DNA from: Methanosarcina barkeri str. Wiesmoor
GTDB lineage: Archaea; Halobacteriota; Methanosarcinia; Methanosarcinales; Methanosarcinaceae
DNA: 64,000 nucleotides
Direction: 5' to 3'
NCBI RefSeq assembly: GCF_000969985.1
Contig: NZ_CP009526.1
Location: 4,340,001-4,404,000 of the forward strand
Below, one piece after another: positions 37,988-45,160 of this stretch. Within the stretch, counting starts at the first letter, position 1; each line of letters starts with the position of its first letter. Under the pieces are notes generated by a model, which saw only the letters and a program-made list of their open reading frames with translations, made no database searches and had not been told where the DNA came from. The position numbers were made by a program, and so were the translations under genes.

Positions 37988-40477
37988 TCATTTTTCTTCA
38001 TCTCCTTCACTCATCTCTGAAAGAAGGAAATTATAATTGTTTTTTATTGTTACTGTATTAGGATGCTTCGGTTCCAATTTCTTTTCTATTATTTCAAGTG
38101 CCCTTTGAGAAAGTGGGAGTGCTTTTTCGTATTCTCCCATCTGACGATAGAGTCCTGCGAGATTGTTTAGTGTTGTTGCAACAGATGGGTGTTGCGGATC
38201 AAGCACCTTTTCACGAGTGTCAAGTGCTCTTTGATAAAGTGGGAGTGCTTTGTTGTATTCTCCCATACTTTCATGGAGTCCTGCGAGGTTGTTTAGGATT
38301 GTAGCGACATCTGGATGTTCAGGTCCCAGTGTCTTTTCGACTATTTCTAATGCTCTTTGAAAAAGTGGGAGTGATTTTTCATAAGCTCCCGTATGATGAT
38401 AGAGTTCTGCGAGATTGTTTAGGGTTGTTGCAACATCAGGGTGGTCTGAACCCAGAACCTTTTCATAGATTTCAAGTGCCCTTTGATAAAGTGGGAGTGC
38501 TTTGTCGTAAGCGCCCATACGATAATAGAGTACTGCAAGATTGTCTAGGGTTGTTGCAACAGACGGGTGTTGGAAACCTAAAACATTTTCACGAATACCA
38601 AGTGCCCTTTGATAAAGTGGGAGTGCTTTGTCGTATTCTCCCATACTTTCATAGAGCACTGCGAAATTGTTTAGTGAATTTGCAACATCTAGGTGTTGGG
38701 AACCTAGAATGTTTTCACGAATACCAAGTGCCCTTTGATAAAGTGGGAGTGCTTTGTCGTAAGCGCCCATACGACGGTAGAGTTCTGCGAGATTGTTTAG
38801 TGAATTTGCAACATCTGGGTGTTCAGATTCCGGCACCTCTTTATAGATTTCAAGCGCCCTTTGATAAAGTGGAAGTGCTTTGTCGTAAGCGCCCATATGA
38901 TAATAAAGTCCTGCGAGGTTGTTTAGGGTTGTTGCAACATCCGGATGTTCGTTTCCTAGCTTTGTTTTCAGAATTTGCAGCATTTCTTCATACATAGGGG
39001 TAATTAATTGCCAGAATGCTGCTCTGTTGAACGAATCAGATACAGAAATAAACCATTCGCATAATTTTTCTGCTTCAAGTGATTCTTTTGCATGGTAGAA
39101 GGCTTCGGTTAGGGCTATTTCGTGTTCTGGGGTTATAGCCTTAATATCAAGTTCTTCTATTTTGTCACTGTAGTAAGCAAGCAAAAATTGATGAGTACTT
39201 TTTCTATCAGTAGAATCTTGATGTTCTTGGAGGCTTTTCCTCATCAACTGATGAATCGAATATTTCTCATTGGAATCGGTTTTGATAAAAGAAAACTTAA
39301 TCAGTTTTGAAAAGGCACCAGTTGGATATCCTGGATCAAACTTTTTCATCAATATTTCAAATAGATCTCGATCCCAGAAATTAGGTGCTGAGAGTACTTC
39401 AAGTGCTCGAATCTCATTGTGGTCTAGGTATTTCACAAATATGTTGAAAATTTCTGGCTGTGTTTTTCCGAAATATTTAGAAACCGGCTGTCTTTTCTTG
39501 TTTATCTTTTCAAAAGTATCAACGGACAGGTTAAGGTAATACGGAACTCCTTCGCTGGCTTTGATAATTAGATCTCGAATATCTTTGTTTTCAATACCGC
39601 AATCTTCCAAAAATTTTGTACAATAGCTTTCTGGAAGTTCATCTACTGAGTGCTGTTCCAGATACATATCCCAATCAGAATCACATTCAGGAAACCATAG
39701 CAATTTTTCTCGCCCACATATAACCCATGAAACACCAAGCATATTTGGAATAAGGTTATCCCTTATCCATTTATCTTTTTCATGGAAACTTCCTTTATCC
39801 CTCAGACCATCCCAGAGAGCTTCGTAAGTATCAATAAAGATGTAGAATTTCGAGTTTTCCCCAAAGTGTTCAAAAAAATCAGCGGCAAAAATTCCTGGTA
39901 GTAGTTCTTCTATCTTATTTGGCTCTAATGATTCAATTTTGGAAACATCGATATGATGTAAGTGGCACCATTTTCTAAAACTGTCTGAAGCGCTGTTCAA
40001 TAGTTCCCAAGCTAATGAAAGTTTACTAGAGTTCTCAAGGACACCTATTATTTTATCTAAAATATCTCCTTTCTCGATTAGAGGATAATTCTGTTTTTGG
40101 AGAGGAATTTCCGGGTGAAGCTTTTTCCAATAAATAGCATGAACAGCATTAAAAAGGTGAAACTTCGCACTATGCTCTTCTTGAATTTTGTTTCGTAAAG
40201 TTATGAGGAAGGTACCTATATCCCTGTAAGTTTTTACGTCAAGATCTATTGATGCCCAAAATATTTCAGGGTACTCTTCCTTCAGTATCTTTTGCAACTC
40301 TTCTTGCAATTTGCTTTTACCAATTCCAGCAATTCCGTAATAAAATAAGACATTGTATTCTTTGATTTCCGAATTCTGGATATTTTCTCTGAAAGCCTGA
40401 ATGCAGGCTTCCCTATCAACAAATACTCTCTCTTTCCCAAAGTACGTTGTAGGACCTATTGGCATGTATATCTCCAC
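37988..40477 (-). CDS. STAND-type NTPase with seven TPRs
   Basis: An 829-residue protein. The NTPase part has Walker A GIAGIGKS at about 48-55 and Walker B YIFIDTYEAL near 215, with a winged-helix-like region before residue 450. From about residue 505 come seven full 42-residue kinesin-light-chain-type TPRs (HPDVATTLNNLAGLYYHMGA and variants) and a partial eighth. This domain order is that of STAND ATPases, where the repeats sense a ligand and the NTPase oligomerises. No effector domain is visible at the N-terminus. Some such proteins defend against viruses, but the function is not established here. An alternative start is MPIGPTTYFG four codons downstream. Confidence 0.82.
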   Translation of the reverse strand: MEIYMPIGPTTYFGKERVFVDREACIQAFRENIQNSEIKEYNVLFYYGIAGIGKSKLQEELQKILKEEYPEIFWASIDLDVKTYRDIGTFLITLRNKIQEEHSAKFHLFNAVHAIYWKKLHPEIPLQKQNYPLIEKGDILDKIIGVLENSSKLSLAWELLNSASDSFRKWCHLHHIDVSKIESLEPNKIEELLPGIFAADFFEHFGENSKFYIFIDTYEALWDGLRDKGSFHEKDKWIRDNLIPNMLGVSWVICGREKLLWFPECDSDWDMYLEQHSVDELPESYCTKFLEDCGIENKDIRDLIIKASEGVPYYLNLSVDTFEKINKKRQPVSKYFGKTQPEIFNIFVKYLDHNEIRALEVLSAPNFWDRDLFEILMKKFDPGYPTGAFSKLIKFSFIKTDSNEKYSIHQLMRKSLQEHQDSTDRKSTHQFLLAYYSDKIEELDIKAITPEHEIALTEAFYHAKESLEAEKLCEWFISVSDSFNRAAFWQLITPMYEEMLQILKTKLGNEHPDVATTLNNLAGLYYHMGAYDKALPLYQRALEIYKEVPESEHPDVANSLNNLAELYRRMGAYDKALPLYQRALGIRENILGSQHLDVANSLNNFAVLYESMGEYDKALPLYQRALGIRENVLGFQHPSVATTLDNLAVLYYRMGAYDKALPLYQRALEIYEKVLGSDHPDVATTLNNLAELYHHTGAYEKSLPLFQRALEIVEKTLGPEHPDVATILNNLAGLHESMGEYNKALPLYQRALDTREKVLDPQHPSVATTLNNLAGLYRQMGEYEKALPLSQRALEIIEKKLEPKHPNTVTIKNNYNFLLSEMSEGDEEK

Positions 40478-40734
40478 AGGCCAGTTTTCCGATCAACTAA
40501 GCTTCCGACCTATTGAAGTATTTTCAACTCGTCCTATATTACAGTACTGAAATCTTTCAATTAATTTCAAATATTGGATAAATGAATCAAACTATGTAAA
40601 AATAGACGACCAAAAGCCCTTTTACGGAGAAAAACTAATTTTTTATGGGTTATGGAGGCCCTGATACAAAAATAACATATTCCTGCAACTACACTCTTTT
40701 TCTGGAGAGAGAGTACACTTTCTGAGGGGTTAAA

Positions 40735-41256
40735 TTGGTTAAAGGCCTGGTTTATCTTTACACGGGGGAAGGAGAAGGAAAGACCACAAACGCCTTTGGA
40801 CTGGCTCTCAGGGCTGTAGGTCACGGGTACAGTGTAATAATTATCCAGTTCATGAAAGGCAGGAAATACATAGGGGAGTACAAAATAAAGGACAGGCTAG
40901 CTCCGGAATACGAGATCTACCAGTTTGGACGGGAAGATTTCATAGACTTCAAGAATCCCATGCCTCTGGATTATGAACTGGCGGAAAAGGGCCTCGAATT
41001 TGCAAAAAAAGCCCTGAAAAGGAAACCAAGGCTCCTGATACTGGACGAGATAAATCTTGCAGCCCACTTTGGCATTGTGAAAACTGAAGATCTCCTCAAA
41101 CTGCTGGATGATATACCGGAAGAAACCACAGTCGTCCTGACAGGAAGAAGGGCTCCTAGAAAACTGATAGAAAGGGCAGACCTTGTAACGGAGATGAGGC
41201 TTATAAAGCACCCCTTCGAGAAAAACGTCCCGGCAAGGGAAGGGCTTGAATATTAA
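40735..41256 (+). CDS. cobA: Cob(I)alamin adenosyltransferase CobA type
   Basis: A 173-residue P-loop enzyme that transfers adenosyl from ATP to the cobalt of corrinoids. VYLYTGEGEGKTTNAFGLAL is the modified P-loop, followed by IIQFMKG and LLILDEINLAAHFG, as in CobA/CobO/BtuR. The start is TTG: GAGGGG lies seven bases before it and the next in-frame ATG is too far inside. Corrinoids are essential to methanogenesis from methylated substrates. Confidence 0.92.
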   Translation: MVKGLVYLYTGEGEGKTTNAFGLALRAVGHGYSVIIIQFMKGRKYIGEYKIKDRLAPEYEIYQFGREDFIDFKNPMPLDYELAEKGLEFAKKALKRKPRLLILDEINLAAHFGIVKTEDLLKLLDDIPEETTVVLTGRRAPRKLIERADLVTEMRLIKHPFEKNVPAREGLEY

Positions 41257-41695
41257 CTTCTGAAAAATAAATTTTCCCCAAAATATACGTTTAACTCCAT
41301 AAATATACGTTTCCTGTATGCGTATATTTAAGAACGATGTGGAAGAATTGCACATTGTAATCAAACGTGCGATTTAGGTAGTTAAAGGTTTAATGTTATT
41401 GATTTTCAATTCAACCATGTAAGTACTGCAATCATGGAAATATTAACTGAGCCTATCCCAAAACCAATTTTTGGGCTTACTCAGTAAGATTCTCGGGATC
41501 ATCCTTCTAAGTCCAAAACTCGATTTTTCCAGGTTAACTAAACACGCATGAGTTTAAGTCCCAAACTTGGCGAACCAATGAAAACCCTATGCATTTGAAG
41601 AATAAATACTACGAAATATATAACTATTACACATCTTTTTGGGAAAGTTGAATGGGAAAAATCGACTTCGTTGTTTTTTATTTTAATTTTTCTAA
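41257..41695. other. Long spacer with mobile-element relics
   Basis: About 440 bases. 41378-41410 (gttaaaggtttaatgttatt) is one of three related segments in the window, the others being at 25121 and 60710. gagcctatcccaaaa at 41449-41463 resembles the end of the IS5-family element; together with tttttggg just after it, it could form a hairpin. No gene is seen. Confidence 0.4.
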
Positions 41696-41945
41696 TATTT
41701 ATATTTCTGCTAATATTATATTTATTAGATATAATTCTTTTATTACATGTGTTTGAAATCGCCTTTGTTGGCAAATTCCATGATATAAAATCATGATATA
41801 AAATGAGGATGGAATTTAATAATTACCCTCATCAAAATTCACTGGACGATTTATTGATAAAGTGAATACACCTGCCAGCATCGGTGGATTGAAAACTAAC
41901 ATTTGCAAAATTGATTGAGTTGAAACAGATTGGGGGAATCAACAA
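41696..41945 (+). promoter_or_regulatory. Conserved 250-bp leader, copy B
   Basis: Aligns with the minus strand of 10355-10600. Shared blocks are TATA-like tatttatatttctg at 41696, the 31-base core at 41746-41776 (29 of 31 the same as copy A), aaaatgaggatggaat, ctgccagcatcggtggattg, and ttgggggaatcaacaaATG at the end. A short upstream frame from atgaggatggaa stops after 20 codons here but is in frame with the gene in copy A. The similarity continues into the signal peptide codons. Confidence 0.8.
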
Positions 41946-42539
41946 ATGAGTCTTAAAAAGACACTGGGTATCTTGCTGGCAGTTTGTTTTTTACTATCAA
42001 TTGCTGCAACGGCAGTAAGTGCTAAAGAACTACCCAGCATGGCTGGAAAGGAGACATGCAAGACAGAGACGTGTAAGGCAGAGACATACAAGACAGAGAC
42101 GTGCAAGACAGTAGATAAGGCAAAAAATAAGATGAAAGGATTTTCTATCGATATCGAAAAGGCCACTTTAGAAAATAACTATTTCCGCAAGGTGCTCTAT
42201 ACCTCAAAGTACAGCCAACTAGTAATTATGAGTCTCAATCCCGGGGAAGATATCGGAATGGAAGTGCATGAGAAAAATGACCAGTTTCTTCGCTTTGAGG
42301 AAGGACAGGGAAAGTGCATAATTAACGGTAACGAATATGAAGTCGGTAACGGGTCCGCTGTGGTTGTGCCGGCAGGTGCCCAGCACAATGTCATTAACAC
42401 TTTGAAAACAGGTTCTCTGAAATTCTATGTAATCTATTCACCACCTGTTCACAAGGACGGCATTATACGCGCCACGAAGGCCGAAGCCGAAGCTAATCCA
42501 GAGGAATATGACGGCGTGACTACGGAATACACTAAGTAG
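41946..42539 (+). CDS. Secreted cupin protein
   Basis: A 197-residue protein. MSLKKTLGILLAVCFLLSIA is a Sec signal peptide ending near TAVSAK, similar to that of the GY-repeat protein at 10073. The mature chain first has four 5-residue units of the type ETCKT/ETCKA, then a cupin barrel (about 75-180) with GMEVHEKNDQFLRFEEG and VVVPAGAQHNVIN, in which the His and acidic residues could bind a metal. Outside-facing location is predicted from the signal. Ligand unknown. A clear hairpin terminator follows. Confidence 0.82.
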   Translation: MSLKKTLGILLAVCFLLSIAATAVSAKELPSMAGKETCKTETCKAETYKTETCKTVDKAKNKMKGFSIDIEKATLENNYFRKVLYTSKYSQLVIMSLNPGEDIGMEVHEKNDQFLRFEEGQGKCIINGNEYEVGNGSAVVVPAGAQHNVINTLKTGSLKFYVIYSPPVHKDGIIRATKAEAEANPEEYDGVTTEYTK

Positions 42540-42565
42540 ATAATGTCATAAGAAGTAGGAATAAA

Positions 42566-42598
42566 TGCTTTATATCCATAAAGCACTTTTCTTTTTTA
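42566..42598 (+). terminator. Hairpin and T-tract after the cupin gene
   Basis: TGCTTTA-TATCCA-TAAAGCA forms a seven-pair stem, followed directly by CTTTTCTTTTTT. It is 27 bases beyond the cupin stop. Confidence 0.7.
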
Positions 42599-42743
42599 TA
42601 TTTTGAACTAAATGTTCGAATTTCTTTGAAAACGTTTGTTTGCAGAAATAATGGCTGCGGTTAGTTTTGTATCCCACCTTTTTGATCTATTTTTAGGGAG
42701 TTTGTACGAGAGATTCAAAAGCCAAATTTTGATTTTTGAGTTA

Positions 42744-42833
42744 GGCTTAATAGTCTGCATCTCAGTAGTCTACGGCTTAATAGTCTACGGCTTAATAGTC
42801 TACAGCTTAATAATCTATGACTTAGTACTCTAT
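42744..42833. repeat. Six 15-bp tandem repeats
   Basis: Units of the form ggcttaatagtctac repeat six times, the outer ones degenerate. They lie between the cupin terminator and the end of the FilR1 gene. The plus-strand frame across them is hydrophobic by composition and is not called as a gene. Confidence 0.85.
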
Positions 42834-42856
42834 GGGTCGATACGTTGCTGTTTATT

Positions 42857-43642
42857 TCATATTATTTCCCTGCTCATATCCCTGTAGTATTCGAAAAACT
42901 CTTGTCCCCATATTATTGCCTGTGGTTCGAAACTTATCACATACTGGCGGTCAAACCTACCGTTTTCATTAAACAATCCTATAGTCATTATGTCGTTAGA
43001 AATAGCAATTAGCGCAGGGACTTCGAGTTCTATTTTTTCCATAATGTAAAGACTTGAATTTTTCATTTTGAGAAATTCGTTTCCAATTTCTTTGAAATTT
43101 TTCATAAGACGTGAATATACAGCTTCACTCAAAACAAGGGACATTTCAACGCCTTTTCGTGCAAGGTTGAGAACGAGATCCGGAAGTTGAGGATGGAAAT
43201 ATGAATAAAACATATGGACATAGGTTGAGTTAGAAAGATTTTTTACAAACTCCGGGTTCAGATCAAAAGTATGACTTAAATCCGGTTCTATGAGGCGATA
43301 GTTTCCAATTTCGTTTATCCTATTTACAAGATGGTGTGGAATAGGAGCAAGCTTTCTATCAGCCCAGAATTCTTCGTTCTTCTCAAACACTGACAGGGTT
43401 CTAATCAAGGGTTGCATTTTTTCGACGACAATTTCCCCTATTGCACTAAGCCGGTATATTCCTTCTTCATGTATTACCAGGCCCTCTTCTTTTAACTTCT
43501 TTATCTGCGGAAGAAGAGCCGTCCTCGGCACCTGAAGCTTCTCAAGTATCTCTTCAATATCCTTAGGGCCTTCTATTAGGAGCAGAAGAAAATCTTTTCT
43601 CTTCTCTGAAAACAGGATAAGATCAAGCAAGCCGAGATTCAT
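42857..43642 (-). CDS. FilR1/DUF1724-type winged-helix regulator
   Basis: A 261-residue regulator of a family expanded in Methanosarcina, some members of which control methylotrophic methanogenesis genes. The N-terminal winged helix is SEKRKDFLLLLIEGPKDIEEIL to EEGIYRLSAIGEIVVEKM; the C-terminal FilR1 domain includes DLSHTFDLNPEFVKNLSNST, and IMTIGLFNENGRFDRQYVIS. The target is unknown. It is transcribed away from a 750-base spacer, which probably holds its promoter. Confidence 0.88.
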   Translation of the reverse strand: MNLGLLDLILFSEKRKDFLLLLIEGPKDIEEILEKLQVPRTALLPQIKKLKEEGLVIHEEGIYRLSAIGEIVVEKMQPLIRTLSVFEKNEEFWADRKLAPIPHHLVNRINEIGNYRLIEPDLSHTFDLNPEFVKNLSNSTYVHMFYSYFHPQLPDLVLNLARKGVEMSLVLSEAVYSRLMKNFKEIGNEFLKMKNSSLYIMEKIELEVPALIAISNDIMTIGLFNENGRFDRQYVISFEPQAIIWGQEFFEYYRDMSREII

Positions 43643-44390
43643 TTTATAGTCTCCATCCTGAACTTATAAAAAAAAGGTTTTGTTCACCGGTTTCGTTTTT
43701 ATGGTTCGTTTTTAAATCCCTTATGAGTTCCAAACTGCTAATAAAGGTGTCGAAATCATTTGAAAACTTCGTCCTGTCTCTTTTCAAATTGGGAAAATAG
43801 CCATAATTTAGCGAATTTACAGACAAAAATCCTTTTATACCCCTTATTTTCTTTATATCTACTTTATGTGAGTCCAAAATAAATTGATAAGCCCGGTTAA
43901 GTGAAAAGAACGACTACAGAATCCAGAACAAACTTAACATATTGCTTGCTCAACTTATTGCTTGCTCACTTATGGTTTACATCTATTTAAAAATTTAATT
44001 ATTGTCAATTTTTATGAAATTTAACTTATTGCTAGCAGCAATCTGAAACTTAAATTACTGCCAGTATTAAACTCGGAAGCTTAACTCATTTTCACTATAA
44101 ATCTGGAGGTTCACCTGATTGCTTTTCGGTTTTCTAGGAAACGTTGATATAGAAGATGATAAGAAAAGGGAGAAGCCTGGATAAATGATAAATGACTTCA
44201 GGAAAGTGGCGAATAGCTTTGAGTAAGTGACAAACAGTTTTCAGAAGTAAATAATCTTTTCATTTATTGATTATAATTTTTTTTGTAACAATATATAATA
44301 ATGTGTAAATTATAATAGGGTATAAATTATAATAAGATGAATGTTTCATAATTGGCAGAATGAATTTTACAATTAATATGAGGAAGGGTA
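43643..44390. other. Long divergent spacer, repeats but no gene
   Basis: About 750 bases between the FilR1 regulator and the CRM-domain gene. It has the direct repeat ttattgcttgctca around 43940-43972 and related attgctagcagcaatc near 44030, which is a short inverted repeat (attgct/agcaat). Stop codons are frequent; a 77-codon minus-strand frame (43644-43877) lacks support. A TATA-like aatatataataatg is near 44290-44303. Confidence 0.4.
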
Positions 44391-44651
44391 ATGGAGAAAG
44401 AAAAGTTATACAAGTTAAAAGCCGAAGCAAATCAGCTTTCCCCTATTCTTAATATCGGAAAGAATGGAATAACGGACACTCTGATCGAGGAACTGAACAA
44501 GCAGATAAAAGCTAACAGGCTTGTGAAGATAAGGGTACTGAAAAGCGCTGAAGAAGGAAAAGACTTAAAGGCTATCGCGGAAGAAATTGCCGCTGCTACG
44601 AGATCCACTGTGATAGAGGTACGGGGAAGAACCGTGGTCCTGTACAGGTAA
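44391..44651 (+). CDS. CRM-domain RNA-binding protein (YhbY-like)
   Basis: An 86-residue stand-alone CRM domain: LKAEANQLSPILNIGKNGIT with the GKNG (GxxG) loop, then LIEELNKQIKANRLVKIRVL and EVRGRTVVLYR. Such proteins bind pre-50S ribosomes or structured RNA. GAGGAAGG precedes the ATG. No neighbour shows its partner. Confidence 0.92.
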   Translation: MEKEKLYKLKAEANQLSPILNIGKNGITDTLIEELNKQIKANRLVKIRVLKSAEEGKDLKAIAEEIAAATRSTVIEVRGRTVVLYR

Positions 44652-44941
44652 GAATTCTATACAGGTAAGAGTTAGGATGCAGGAATTATCTTTTTCCGAA
44701 CTCCGATTTTTGGTGAGCCTTCGAATATAATGCCTACCTTAGTTTTAATAAGAATAGCTTCCTGCCTTTTAAATGAGGAATAAGGTTTTCTGTAGCGTCT
44801 CTGTAATAAGTTAAAGTCTATAAGTATTTAGTTGCTTTAATATAAACTCATTATATATTTCGTTATGTTGGTAAGTTATTTATGCTGCAAAAGCAACATC
44901 GAGTTGCAAATTATTCGCACACGATTTACGGGTGTTTCATT

Positions 44942-44996
44942 ATTTCAAACTAGTCCCCCTAATTTCAAACTAGTCCCCCTATAATTTATATAAAAA
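44942..44996 (+). promoter_or_regulatory. Tandem 19-bp repeat directly upstream of the alaS TATA box
   Basis: atttcaaactagtccccct occurs twice in perfect form, 44942-44960 and 44962-44980, a period of 20. It is followed at once by ataatttatataaaaa (44981-44996), a good archaeal TATA box. Two identical sites two helical turns apart next to the TATA box suggest a regulator binding pair. The start site would then be near 45020, leaving a leader of about 140 bases before alaS. Confidence 0.55.
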
Positions 44997-45091
44997 TGAA
45001 TTGACGAATAAACTGAATTATTGTACAGGAATTCAAAACTCCATAGTATGTGCACTTTAAGTGCCTGGAAGTTTCTTAAAACGGTTGAGTT

Positions 45092-45154
45092 GGGGTATTT
45101 CCCCTTTTGTTTTCAGATAGACCAAGGCAGAGCAAAACCCAACCCTCCGGAGAG
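45092..45154 (+). promoter_or_regulatory. Structured leader before alaS
   Basis: GGGG-TATTT-CCCC (45092-45104) is followed by TTTTGTTTT, the form of an intrinsic terminator. GTTGGG at 45089-45094 could instead pair with CCCAAC at 45138-45143, and CTCCGGAG at 45145-45152 overlaps the ribosome-binding site GGAGAG. A further perfect stem GCACTT/AAGTGC lies near 45051-45063. Alternative folds could control readthrough or translation. This is inference from sequence only. Confidence 0.4.
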
Positions 45155-45160
45155 ATTGTT

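Noticed and set aside
38329-38997. 222-codon frame with repeated VPFDKVGVLCR
   Set aside because: Antisense of the TPR-coding repeats; its repetitiveness comes from the real gene on the minus strand.
42636-42887. 83-codon hydrophobic frame
   Set aside because: Mostly the 15-base tandem repeat; no ribosome-binding site; runs into the FilR1 gene on the other strand.
43644-43877. 77-codon frame just upstream of the FilR1 gene on the same strand
   Set aside because: No ribosome-binding site or recognisable domain, and it fills what should be the promoter region.
45045-45160. T-box riboswitch before alaS
   Set aside because: T-boxes are bacterial and the conserved T-box core is not present; only the general idea of attenuation is kept as a tentative finding.
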